Assembly (NCBI RefSeq): GCF_049723905.1 | Contig: NZ_JBJKFD010000001.1 | Coordinates: forward strand, 3,162,001 to 3,226,000 | Length of the DNA: 64,000 nucleotides | Direction of reading: 5' to 3' | Origin: G963665185 sp049723905 | GTDB taxonomy: Bacteria > Desulfobacterota > Desulfovibrionia > Desulfovibrionales > Desulfovibrionaceae | In this document: positions 49,996 to 57,735 of the stretch, one piece after another | How positions within the stretch are numbered: position 1 is the stretch's first letter | Layout: each line of letters starts with the position of its first letter | Position numbers and translations under genes: made by a program | The notes under the pieces: generated by a model | Told to the model about the DNA's origin: nothing | What the model saw: only the letters and a program-made list of their open reading frames with translations | Database searches by the model: none

Positions 49996-50098
49996 CTGCG
50001 TTGCTGCGGTCTATCCAAGCCGCTCGTGTACAAGAAGAGTACACGTCGCGTTTGCCTACGCCTTGCGCCTTGTTCTCGCACCTTTCTCCCCAGCCACC
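49970..50098 (+). repeat. Family A palindromic repeat, copy A7
   Basis: Bounded by a perfect 11-bp inverted repeat GGTGGCTGGGG / CCCCAGCCACC. Apex GTGTAC...GTACAC. It overlaps the end of holB and supplies its TAA stop. Confidence 0.85.
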
Positions 50099-50102
50099 GA
50101 AA

Positions 50103-50226
50103 TACGGTGGTAAAGGCGCGATAACTGCGTTGCCGCGGTCTATCCAAGCGCTCGTGTACAAGAAGAGTACACGTCGCGTTTGTCTCTCCCTTGCGCCTTG
50201 TTCTCGCCCCTTTCTCCCCAGCCACT
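50103..50226 (+). repeat. Family A palindromic repeat, copy A8
   Basis: Second copy in tandem behind A7, nearly identical to it in the central 90 bp. Confidence 0.85.
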
Positions 50227-50230
50227 GAAA

Positions 50231-50294
50231 TGCGGATGGTAAAGGCACGATAACTGCGTTGCCGCGGTCTATTCTAGCCGCTCGTGTGTACTGA
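50231..50294 (+). repeat. Family A palindromic repeat, half copy A9
   Basis: Only the left half is present (GGTAAAGGCACGATAACTGC onward); it stops just past the apex GTGTGTAC and runs into unique sequence. Confidence 0.75.
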
Positions 50295-50347
50295 GATAGG
50301 TATAACCTGACTGTCGCCGGACCTTGGCGGCCTCCCCCCCCTATAAA

Positions 50348-50400
50348 TCAGCATTCGCCAGCTCAACATTCGTTAGCTCAACATACGTGGTCAACATTCG
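50348..50400 (-). repeat. Short tandem repeat at the 3' end of the GGDEF gene
   Basis: Four copies of CGAATGTTGA (with CGTATG and CGAATGC variants) spaced 13-15 bp apart. On the minus strand the first copy contains the end of the gene, GACGAATGTTGA, including its TGA stop, so the stop region appears duplicated downstream. Confidence 0.7.
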
Positions 50401-52040
50401 TCCGGCAGACAGACCATATTCTTCTTTTTCTTTTTTGCGGCATACATGGTGCTGTCCGCAAGGTGGAGCAGGCCTTCCCGGTCTTGGGCATGGTCCGGGT
50501 AGAGCACTGCGCCTATGCTTGCCCCAATGTGCACGGTGCCCTGGGAAAGCGTGATGGGGCCGTCTATGCTGTGGCGTATCTTTTCGCCCACGTTGCGTAC
50601 GGCTTCCTGTCCTTGTATAAGGGGGAGCACTGCCGCGAATTCGTCGCCGCCCAGCCGGGCCATGGTATCGGCCTTGCGTACGTTTTGCTGGAACCGCCGG
50701 GCCACCTCCTGCAGCAGTTCGTCCCCTGCCTGATGTCCCAAGGTGTCGTTCACAGACTTGAACCCATCCAGATCGATATACAAGAGACCGAATTTGCTTT
50801 CGCTGCGGTTGGCGGTGTGCATTGCCATATCCAGGCGGTCGAAGAACAGGGTGCGGTTGGGCAGGCCAGTCAGGCTGTCGTATTGGGCCATGTTCAGCAG
50901 TTTTTCCCTGTTGAGCCGCCGTTTGACGATGTACAGGGATATGAAAAAGGTGCTCAGGCCGGACAGTAGGAGCAAGCCAGCGGCGGCGAGGAAGAGCAGG
51001 AGATCGTGCCTTCTTATGAGCTGGTTCAGTATGTTGGGAGGAATATGGCTGACCAGAATCCAGGCATACCTGCCGTCGTCCTTTTTGAAGACGGACTGAT
51101 GCTCGGTAGCAGGCGTTTCCAGCGCTTTCAGTATTTGTTCTATTTCTTTTAGGGGAAAAACAGTGGAATAGGAGAACAACCCGTTGTCCGTAATGAGCTG
51201 GCCGGATGATGTTTTCCGGATCTGTTTCCACTCGGCTGGAAATTTTTTGGCAAACGAGTCATTTTTCCGGTCCTTGAAAATGAACCCCCATTTTTTAGCG
51301 GCGTCCGGGTGCACCAGCCAGTATCCGTCGTTGTTGACCATGAGGTGGTCGCCGATGGTGCCGATTCCGGCTTGGGCGACGCGGTCCAGCAGTTTTTGCG
51401 CCAGGTAGTTGATGACGACGATGCCGCTGGGCTTGCCCTTGCTGTTGAACACGGGAGAGGCATAGCGCAGCATGGGCTTAAGCGGTCTCTCGATGCGGCC
51501 GTTTTCCACGTTCAAATCCAGGGGCGAAAGGTAGATTCTCCCTTTGGGAAGTCCGATGGTGTCCTTGAAATAGTATCTCGTGGTCTTTTTCTGCAGGTCG
51601 GCTGGCTCTACCACAACAGGGTGGCGGGCATTGCTGTTTACCCTCACCAGCTCCATGCCGTCCCGCCCGAGAAGGCGAATCTGGTCGTAGATGGACCTGG
51701 ATTGGGCCAATGCCAGATATTCATACTGAATGTCCTTGATGGCGGACTGCCGTTCTTCCGGTGTTTCAGCTCGGGAAAGATCGAGCAGTTCGTTCTGCTT
51801 GGTCAGAAACAAAAGATCACTGACAGCAACATCGAATGCCGAAGAAATAATGGTGTGCTGGTGGGTGAGGACATCCTCCTCCAGCACCTTGTAGATTTGG
51901 ATGGTGTGGTTGCGCTCCCATGTGTAGGCAAGGTGAAAGAGCCCTGCCAGAATGAGGGCGCTTGTCAGGAACAGCGGCAGGAACAGCCGCATGGTCGGCA
52001 GAAAGGTTGCTTCCGATATATTGGGTTTGCTGGGGATCAT
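50391..52040 (-). CDS. Membrane diguanylate cyclase with periplasmic sensor domain
   Basis: A 549-residue inner-membrane protein. Two transmembrane segments (LFLPLFLTSALILAGLFHLA and LLLFLAAAGLLLLSGLSTFF) enclose a large periplasmic sensor domain of dCache type (about 60-330). The cytoplasmic GGDEF domain (about 380-545) has the active site RLGGDEFAAVL and an intact inhibitory site RKAD five residues before it, so it should make c-di-GMP and be feedback-controlled. AAGG lies 7 nt before the ATG at 52040; a frame to 52103 is less supported. The stop region is tandemly duplicated. Confidence 0.88.
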   Translation of the reverse strand: MIPSKPNISEATFLPTMRLFLPLFLTSALILAGLFHLAYTWERNHTIQIYKVLEEDVLTHQHTIISSAFDVAVSDLLFLTKQNELLDLSRAETPEERQSAIKDIQYEYLALAQSRSIYDQIRLLGRDGMELVRVNSNARHPVVVEPADLQKKTTRYYFKDTIGLPKGRIYLSPLDLNVENGRIERPLKPMLRYASPVFNSKGKPSGIVVINYLAQKLLDRVAQAGIGTIGDHLMVNNDGYWLVHPDAAKKWGFIFKDRKNDSFAKKFPAEWKQIRKTSSGQLITDNGLFSYSTVFPLKEIEQILKALETPATEHQSVFKKDDGRYAWILVSHIPPNILNQLIRRHDLLLFLAAAGLLLLSGLSTFFISLYIVKRRLNREKLLNMAQYDSLTGLPNRTLFFDRLDMAMHTANRSESKFGLLYIDLDGFKSVNDTLGHQAGDELLQEVARRFQQNVRKADTMARLGGDEFAAVLPLIQGQEAVRNVGEKIRHSIDGPITLSQGTVHIGASIGAVLYPDHAQDREGLLHLADSTMYAAKKKKKNMVCLPDEC

Positions 52041-52155
52041 GCGTGGCCTTGTTTTGGCTGCGCAGAGGGAGAAAGTCAACGGCCGTAGTGCATCCAATTT
52101 CATGGAGAATCGGGGGGGAGATAAGAATTTTGGACGTCACGGTTGGATATTGGGG

Positions 52156-52184
52156 TTGACGTGATTGAACGCTTGGCGTAAACG
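52156..52184 (+). promoter_or_regulatory. Promoter of the arsR operon, overlapping the operator
   Basis: TTGACG (52156-52161) and TAAACG (52179-52184) are 17 bp apart. Transcription would start near 52191, at the ATG itself, suggesting a leaderless mRNA. Confidence 0.4.
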
Positions 52185-52189
52185 CCAAG
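52172..52189. promoter_or_regulatory. ArsR-type operator 1
   Basis: Perfect 18-bp palindrome CTTGGCG-TAAA-CGCCAAG, overlapping the -10 box and ending one base before the ATG. Confidence 0.75.
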
Positions 52190-52190
52190 T

Positions 52191-52526
52191 ATGAAGATTG
52201 AAGACAAAATGCCAACGGCTGTGTTTGACCAGCCCAAATCCCTGGAACATTACGAGTCCCGGGCGAAAATAATGAAAGCCTTGGCCCATCCGTCCCGGCT
52301 GATGATGGTGGACGCGCTTTCGTATGGCGAGAAGTGCGTGTGCGAACTGACGGAGCTTGTGGGTCACGATATCTCCACCGTGTCCAAGCATTTGAATCTT
52401 CTCAAGAAGGCCGGAGTGGTTGTGGATGAAAAACGCGGCAAACAGGTCTTTTATCGTCTCAAGGTGCCGTGCATTCTTAACTTTTTCCATTGTGTGGAAT
52501 CTGTTGTAGCTGCCAACCGCAAGTAA
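52191..52526 (+). CDS. ArsR-family transcriptional regulator
   Basis: A 111-residue winged-helix repressor. The DNA-recognition helix lies in LVGHDISTVSKHLNLLKKAG, preceded by MKALAHPSRLMMVDALSYGE with the motif ECVCELTEL-like segment GEKCVCELTELV, whose two Cys form the ArsR-type metal or thiol sensor. Repression is released when these Cys bind the inducer, probably a metalloid or soft metal. It heads an operon of permease, thiol-disulfide protein, DGC protein and radical SAM genes. Two matching operators are present, one over its own promoter and one before the permease. Confidence 0.92.
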   Translation: MKIEDKMPTAVFDQPKSLEHYESRAKIMKALAHPSRLMMVDALSYGEKCVCELTELVGHDISTVSKHLNLLKKAGVVVDEKRGKQVFYRLKVPCILNFFHCVESVVAANRK

Positions 52527-52543
52527 AATTTTTTGGGTTAATA

Positions 52544-52561
52544 GTTGGCGAAATAGCCAAG
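52544..52561. promoter_or_regulatory. ArsR-type operator 2
   Basis: GTTGGCGAAATAGCCAAG, a near-perfect copy of operator 1 with one mismatched pair per arm, 10 bp before the permease start. Confidence 0.7.
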
Positions 52562-52571
52562 TGAGGATACA

Positions 52572-53663
52572 ATGTCGCTCGAAGAAAACAAACCGTCATG
52601 CGCGTGCGGTGCCACCCCCGCCGCAGAAAAAAATACTGCTGAAAAAAATAAGAACAAGGTGCTGCTGGCCATGCTCGGGTCCATCGTGGTCTGGTATGTG
52701 GTGTACAAGCAGCTTTTGCCCTTTTCCCAATGGCTCAGTTTTTCGCTGTTTGGCCTTTCCCCGGAAAGCCATCTTGGTTCCGCTGTCCAGTTCTTTGTTT
52801 ACGATACGCCCAAGGTGTTGATGCTTCTGCTGCTTGTGGTCTTTCTGGTGGGCATTGTCCGTTCCTTTGTAACCGTGGAATGGACGCGCAGGTTCCTTGC
52901 CGGAAGGGGCGAGTCCGTGGGCAACGTACTTGCCGCGCTGCTCGGCGTGGTCACGCCGTTCTGTTCCTGCTCCGCAGTACCGCTGTTCATCGGGTTCATG
53001 ACCGCAGGCATCCCTCTGGGCGTTACCTTCTCCTTTCTCATTTCCGCTCCCATGGTCAACGAGATCGCCCTGGTCATGCTCTATGGGCTGCTGGGCTGGA
53101 AAATCGCGGCCCTGTACTTTGCCACGGGCATTGTCATTGCCATTGTGGCGGGTTGGGTTATCGGGCGGCTGAAGCTTGAAAACCACGTGGAAGACTGGGT
53201 CCGCAACATCCGCGCGGGCGAAGCCGCGGACCTGCAGCAGGGCATGACCTGGACCGGGCGCGTCCACTATGCCGTGGATTCGGTCAAGGACATCGTGGGC
53301 CGTGTCTGGAAGTACGTGGTGCTGGGCATTGCCGTGGGCGCGGGCATTCATGGCTACGTGCCGGAAGGCTATCTGGCCGGCATCATGGGCAGTTCGTCCT
53401 GGTGGTCCGTGCCGGTTTCGGTGCTCATCGGCATCCCCATGTACACCAATGCCGCGGGCATCATTCCCATTGTGGATGCGCTGCTGGGCAAGGGGGCGGC
53501 GCTGGGCACGGTTCTCGCCTTCATGATGAGTGTTATCGCGCTCTCCTTTCCGGAAATGGTCATTCTCAGAAAGGTGCTCAAGCCCACGCTTATAGCCGTA
53601 TTCATTGCCGTGGTTGGCTGCGGAATTCTGGCGGTGGGCTATCTTTTCAACGCTATAATATAA
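52572..53663 (+). CDS. Permease (ArsP/YraQ-like, DUF318)
   Basis: A 363-residue membrane protein with about ten helices. The family signature is VVTPFCSCSAVPLFIGFMTA, whose Cys pair is typical, with a second repeat VLIGIPMYTNAAGIIPIVDA. Residues 1-30 form a cytoplasmic Cys- and Lys-rich tail (CACGATPAAEKNTAEKNKNK). Such permeases include exporters of organoarsenicals and other soft-metal compounds. GAGG precedes the ATG. It lies between operator 2 and the thiol-disulfide gene, in the ArsR operon. Confidence 0.88.
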   Translation: MSLEENKPSCACGATPAAEKNTAEKNKNKVLLAMLGSIVVWYVVYKQLLPFSQWLSFSLFGLSPESHLGSAVQFFVYDTPKVLMLLLLVVFLVGIVRSFVTVEWTRRFLAGRGESVGNVLAALLGVVTPFCSCSAVPLFIGFMTAGIPLGVTFSFLISAPMVNEIALVMLYGLLGWKIAALYFATGIVIAIVAGWVIGRLKLENHVEDWVRNIRAGEAADLQQGMTWTGRVHYAVDSVKDIVGRVWKYVVLGIAVGAGIHGYVPEGYLAGIMGSSSWWSVPVSVLIGIPMYTNAAGIIPIVDALLGKGAALGTVLAFMMSVIALSFPEMVILRKVLKPTLIAVFIAVVGCGILAVGYLFNAII

Positions 53664-53680
53664 CAAACGGAGATATTGCC

Positions 53681-53911
53681 ATGAAGATTCAGGTAATGGG
53701 GCCGGGATGCGCCAAGTGCGCAGAGGCTGAAAAGAATGTGAAGGCGGCGGTTGCCGAGGCCGGTATTGACGCCGAAGTGGTGAAGGTGACGGATTTTCAG
53801 GAAATCGCCTCGTTCGGCGTGTTTTCCACGCCTGCCGTGGCCATTGACGGCGACGTAAAGGTTGTGGGCAAGGCCCCGAGCGTCAAGGAAGTGGTTGGCT
53901 GGCTGAAGTAG
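53681..53911 (+). CDS. Thioredoxin-fold small disulfide protein (redox-active disulfide protein 2 type)
   Basis: A 76-residue single-domain thioredoxin-fold protein with the redox pair in MKIQVMGPGCAKCAEAEKNV (CxxC) and the conserved cis-Pro strand VFSTPAVAIDGDV. These proteins, found beside ArsR-controlled permeases, may reduce the permease or a metalloid. GGAG precedes the ATG 17 bp after the permease stop, and the next gene is 25 bp downstream, so cotranscription is clear. Confidence 0.88.
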   Translation: MKIQVMGPGCAKCAEAEKNVKAAVAEAGIDAEVVKVTDFQEIASFGVFSTPAVAIDGDVKVVGKAPSVKEVVGWLK

Positions 53912-53936
53912 CCGGAAAGAAGAAAGGGAGTTTTCC

Positions 53937-54311
53937 ATGTCCGAATGTTCCTGTTCCTGCGGTGCCGCGCCCAAGTTTGTCTTTTCCTGCTCCGGTGCCG
54001 CCGATGTAGGGGAAATTGCCGACAGGTCCGCACGCGCCTTGTCTGCTGAGGGAAAAATAAAGATGTTCTGTCTGGCCGGAATCGGCGGACGGGTTTCCGG
54101 CATTGTAAAGAGCACGGAAGCCGCCTCGCTGGTGGTGGCCGTGGACGGATGTCCGCTCAATTGTGCCCGCAAGACCCTGGAAGAAGCTGGCATAACAGAC
54201 GTTGTGCACGTTCAGCTGGCCGATCTGGGCTTCAAGAAAGGCGAGTCGCCTGCCACAACAGACCGCATCGATGCCGTCGTTGCCAAGGTCCATGAACTCG
54301 TCGGAGAGTAA
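53937..54311 (+). CDS. DGC-domain putative zinc-binding protein
   Basis: A 124-residue protein of the DGC family. The N terminus is Cys-rich (MSECSCSCGAAPKFVFSCSG) and the family motif VVAVDGCPLNCARKTLEEAG gives the name; together these Cys should bind zinc or another soft metal. FCLAGIGGRVSGIVKSTEAA is also typical. The function is not established. GGGAG precedes the ATG. It is 25 bp behind the thiol-disulfide gene and overlapped by the radical SAM frame. Confidence 0.85.
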   Translation: MSECSCSCGAAPKFVFSCSGAADVGEIADRSARALSAEGKIKMFCLAGIGGRVSGIVKSTEAASLVVAVDGCPLNCARKTLEEAGITDVVHVQLADLGFKKGESPATTDRIDAVVAKVHELVGE

Positions 54312-55698
54312 CCCTGGCTCCGCCCCCTGCCGACGTTCAGTGGGCAGGGGCGGAACAGTCAGGGGAAAGACGTCTTCTTTTCGTTCAGACTTTCCATCTG
54401 CCTCCATTTCCACCCCTTTTCCCGCCTGCATCCAGGTGGAGGTGACCTCGCACTGCAACATGCGCTGCGCCATGTGCATGAAGCAGGCTGAAGGGGCGGA
54501 GATTCGGAAAACCCACCTTCCCTTTGATCTCTTTAAAAAACTTGCCCCGGCCCTGCCCCAATGCAGGGCGCTGGTGCTCAGCGGCATAGGCGAACCCCTG
54601 CTGCATCCCCATCTGCCGGAAATGGCGGCCTTTGCCCGGGAGCGCATGGCCGCCGATGCCATGATCGGCTTTCAGACCAATGGGCTGGCCCTGGACGAGG
54701 AGCTGGCTGAACGTCTGGTGGAAAGCGGCGTGAACACGGTGTGCATATCCGTGGATACGCTGGACTCCACAAAGGGAACGGGTGAGTTGCACGGCCAGGC
54801 CCATTCCGAACGGTTGGCCGCGGCCTTTGCCATGTTGCGTCGAGCTGCGGAAAAAGCGGGGCGGAGAGTGCGCCTGGGCGTGGAGTTCGTGCTCATGGCC
54901 GACACCTGGCGGCAGCTCCCCGACGTCATCGATTGGGCTGTGCGCCAACACGCCGCATTCGCCATTGTTTCGCACCTCATGCCCTATCATGCCTCCATGC
55001 AGAAGCAGACCCTGTTCAACCCGAACACGCCGGAAGCGACTGCACTCTTCGGGCTTTGGAAGGCCCTGGCAGAGGCCGAGGGCGTGGACATGCAGGATCA
55101 TTTCCGTCTTATCTGGAAAGTCGACAAAACGCCGAAGCAGCAGCGTCTGATGGACATTGTGCGCTGCATGCAGGAGGACGCCCGCAAAAAGGGGATATGG
55201 ATTCACCTGGGCCACCTGCTGGAATGGGACCGGAAGGATATGTCCGGGCTGCGGAAAGTCTGTACGGATGTTGCCGCATCGGCCCGTGCCGCCGGGCTGG
55301 AGTTGCGTCTGCCTCCGTTGCAGGCTTTGGACGACCGGTATTGCCGCTTTGTGGAGCAGGGGGCCGCGTTTATCACCTCCGAAGGGAATGTCAGCCCTTG
55401 CCAGATGCTGTGGCACCAGACGCCCTGCCATATGGACGGCCAGCCCAAACGTGTCCGGCCCTGGCTGTTCGGCAACCTGGGAGATGCCGAACTCTCGGAC
55501 ATCTGGTGTTCGGAAGCTTTTTCCTCATTCCGCGAACAGGTGCTGGGCTACGAATATGCCTATTGTTCGAACTGCACCTACGTGCCGTGCGACGACATCA
55601 CCGGCCTCTCCTATTCCTTTGAAGCCGACTGCCTGGGAAGCCCCGTACCCTGCGGCCACTGCATGTGGAGCATGGGCGGACTGCAATGTTTGCTGTAA
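54292..55698 (+). CDS. Radical SAM/SPASM-type enzyme, possible metalloenzyme maturase
   Basis: A 468-residue enzyme with the radical SAM cluster motif in HCNMRCAMCMKQAE (CxxxCxxC) and further Cys in the C-terminal part (GNVSPCQMLW, YCSNCTYVPCDD, VPCGHCMWSMGGLQC), which fit SPASM-type auxiliary clusters. It resembles maturases of metalloenzymes, but the substrate is unknown. The start is uncertain: ATG at 54292 overlaps the DGC gene by 20 bp; GTG at 54340 follows no ribosome site; a hairpin (CCGCCCCCTGCC...GGCAGGGGCGG) lies between. It is probably the last gene of the ArsR operon. Confidence 0.85.
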   Translation: MNSSESNPGSAPCRRSVGRGGTVRGKTSSFRSDFPSASISTPFPACIQVEVTSHCNMRCAMCMKQAEGAEIRKTHLPFDLFKKLAPALPQCRALVLSGIGEPLLHPHLPEMAAFARERMAADAMIGFQTNGLALDEELAERLVESGVNTVCISVDTLDSTKGTGELHGQAHSERLAAAFAMLRRAAEKAGRRVRLGVEFVLMADTWRQLPDVIDWAVRQHAAFAIVSHLMPYHASMQKQTLFNPNTPEATALFGLWKALAEAEGVDMQDHFRLIWKVDKTPKQQRLMDIVRCMQEDARKKGIWIHLGHLLEWDRKDMSGLRKVCTDVAASARAAGLELRLPPLQALDDRYCRFVEQGAAFITSEGNVSPCQMLWHQTPCHMDGQPKRVRPWLFGNLGDAELSDIWCSEAFSSFREQVLGYEYAYCSNCTYVPCDDITGLSYSFEADCLGSPVPCGHCMWSMGGLQCLL

Positions 55699-55725
55699 AA
55701 ATGCGGGAGAAGAAGTGAGGGCGCC

Positions 55726-56277
55726 CTAGTTTGCAGCGGGCTTCTTGTCGGTCTTGGAGTCGTGTTTGACGGCAATGGGGTAGTTTTCCACATCCACCTT
55801 CATACGGACTTTTCTGGTCTGCTGGGGAACGGCCATGGTACCGCGGACGAGTTCCCATGCGGCCGGAGGAAGCACGGGATAGAGCTGGGTATCGCGTCCG
55901 ACTAGCTTGCTGTTCTGGGTGTCGAAAATTTCCACGGAAAGGACGAGGTTGCTGGCCGTGCCGTTACCGATATTGCCGACCTTGCCGTTGTACCGGAAGT
56001 AGCCGTCCGAGTAGAGCCTGCCTGTGATTCCGCTGATGTCGATGCGTGGAACTTCGATGGGCTGGGAGCTGCCGCCACTGGGGGCACTGCGCGCAGAGGT
56101 CGCTTTTCCACCCACGCTCGAGGTCTTGGAATGACCTCTCAGGTGTATTTCCAGGGTGTGGTAGTTCTTGTACAACAACGCCATCATCCCCAGCAGAATG
56201 AGAACAGAGAGAATGAAGAGTTTCTCTTTGGTTGAAAGCCCCTTGGCATCGCTTTTTCTGGGGTCGACGTCGTGCAT
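55726..56277 (-). CDS. Single-pass membrane protein with FxLYD-like domain
   Basis: A 183-residue protein with one N-terminal transmembrane helix (EKLFILSVLILLGMMALLYK), a flexible Ser/Gly-rich linker and a C-terminal Ig-like domain (GRLYSDGYFRYNGKVGNIGN, LVLSVEIFDTQNSKLVGRDT) that resembles the FxLYD/DUF3426 beta-sandwich. This suggests a periplasmic interaction domain; the function is unknown. It is convergent with the radical SAM gene (27 bp apart) and 72 bp downstream of the sigma-54 regulator gene on the same strand. Confidence 0.7.
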   Translation of the reverse strand: MHDVDPRKSDAKGLSTKEKLFILSVLILLGMMALLYKNYHTLEIHLRGHSKTSSVGGKATSARSAPSGGSSQPIEVPRIDISGITGRLYSDGYFRYNGKVGNIGNGTASNLVLSVEIFDTQNSKLVGRDTQLYPVLPPAAWELVRGTMAVPQQTRKVRMKVDVENYPIAVKHDSKTDKKPAAN

Positions 56278-56349
56278 AAGTGCGTAATAGCAGGCGTTGG
56301 GATATTGATCAATTGATCTGTCTGCATATTCCGGAGTAAAATTGACGGG

Positions 56350-57723
56350 TTAGTGGCCTGTTATCTTATACTTCTTGAGTTTGTATTGCAGCAGGCTCTT
56401 GGAAATCCCCAGCATTTCCGCCGCCTTGACCTGTACGAAGCTGGCCCGGACCAGGGCGCGGCGGACCAGGGCGGCTTCTATTTTTTCCAATGTTTCCGAA
56501 AGATTGATGGTGGCGGGCAGCAGGTCCACCGCACTCTTGTACTGGGTTTCCTCGTCGCGAATTTCCGCGGGCAGGTCTTCCACGCCCACCAGATCGCTGT
56601 CTGCCAGAACAACGCAGCGTTCCATGACGTTTTCCAGCTGGCGGACGTTGCCCGGCCAGTCGAAGGCGCTGAGAAAATCCATGGCCTCGGGGGTGAAGCC
56701 CCTGAATTCCCGCTCGTTTTCCTGTGCATAGGTGTCCAGAAAATGCACGGCCAGCAAGGGGATGTCCTCGCGCCGTTCGCGCAGGGCAGGCAGCTCTATC
56801 TGCACCACGTTGAGGCGGTAGAAGAGGTCCTCCCGAAAGCTGCCGTCGGCAATGGCCTTGTTCAGGTCCTTGTTGGTGGCGGCCACTATGCGGATGTCCA
56901 CTTCTATGGATTCCATGCCGCCCACCCGTTCGAAGGTGCGCTCCTGCAGCACGCGCAGCAGTTTGACCTGCAAATCCTGCGAAAGCTCGCCTATTTCGTC
57001 CAGAAACAGGGTACCGCCCTGAGCCAGCTCGAAGCGGCCGCGCTTGCGAGCTACTGCGCCGGTGAACGATCCTTTTTCGTGGCCGAAGAGTTCGCTTTCC
57101 AGCACGCCGGTGTTGAAGGCCATGCAGTTGACGGAAACAAACGGTTCGTCCTTGCGTGGCGAGGCATAGTGGATGGCCCGTGCCACCAGTTCCTTGCCCG
57201 TGCCGGATTCACCGGTAATGAGCACTGTGGAACGGCTGGGCGCGGAACGCTCCACCATTTCCAGCACGCGGCGGATGGCCCGGCTTTTGCCGATGATCTT
57301 GTGCAGGCCGAAACGATCTTCCAGGCTTTCGCGCAGCAGGATGTTCTGGCGCTGGGTACTGGCGAATTTTGCGGCCTTGGTAACGGAAAGAAGCAGTTCC
57401 TCGTTGGAGAACGGCTTGGATATATAGTCGAATGCCCCGATCTTCATGGCTTCGACCGCGGCTTCGATGGTGCCGAAGGCGGTCATTATGAGCACCGGAA
57501 TGTACGGGTAGTTCTTTTTGACGTTTTCCAGCACGTCGCGGCCGGAAAGTTTGGGCATCTTCATGTCGGTAATGACGATGTCCACTTCGGATTCTTCCAG
57601 AAAGTGCAGGGCGGTTTCCGGATCGGGCAGGGCGGTAACGGCAAAACCCCGGTCTTCCAGAAGCGCCTGGAGGACCAGCAGATAGTTTTGTTCGTCGTCT
57701 ATGATGAGAATATGTTCGGCCAT
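56350..57723 (-). CDS. Sigma-54-dependent response regulator (NtrC family)
   Basis: A 457-residue regulator. The receiver domain has the phospho-acceptor D53 in DIVITDMKMPKLSGRD, the AAA+ domain has Walker A GESGTGKELVARAIHY, the sigma-54 contact loop EKGSFTGAVARKRG (GSFTGA, where the canonical is GAFTGA), and GTLFLDEIGELS; the C-terminal Fis-type HTH is ASFVQVKAAEMLGISKSLLQ. It activates sigma-54 promoters when phosphorylated. It starts 12 bp after its kinase, and both follow pgi on the same strand. Confidence 0.93.
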   Translation of the reverse strand: MAEHILIIDDEQNYLLVLQALLEDRGFAVTALPDPETALHFLEESEVDIVITDMKMPKLSGRDVLENVKKNYPYIPVLIMTAFGTIEAAVEAMKIGAFDYISKPFSNEELLLSVTKAAKFASTQRQNILLRESLEDRFGLHKIIGKSRAIRRVLEMVERSAPSRSTVLITGESGTGKELVARAIHYASPRKDEPFVSVNCMAFNTGVLESELFGHEKGSFTGAVARKRGRFELAQGGTLFLDEIGELSQDLQVKLLRVLQERTFERVGGMESIEVDIRIVAATNKDLNKAIADGSFREDLFYRLNVVQIELPALRERREDIPLLAVHFLDTYAQENEREFRGFTPEAMDFLSAFDWPGNVRQLENVMERCVVLADSDLVGVEDLPAEIRDEETQYKSAVDLLPATINLSETLEKIEAALVRRALVRASFVQVKAAEMLGISKSLLQYKLKKYKITGH

Positions 57724-57735
57724 GATGTGTCCGGT

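Larger units (their letters stand above)
49996..50390. other. Repeat-filled non-coding region between holB and a convergent GGDEF gene
   Basis: Holds two and a half family-A copies (A7-A9), then about 55 bp unique sequence, then the short tandem repeat that reaches the end of the GGDEF gene. No gene seen. Confidence 0.7.
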
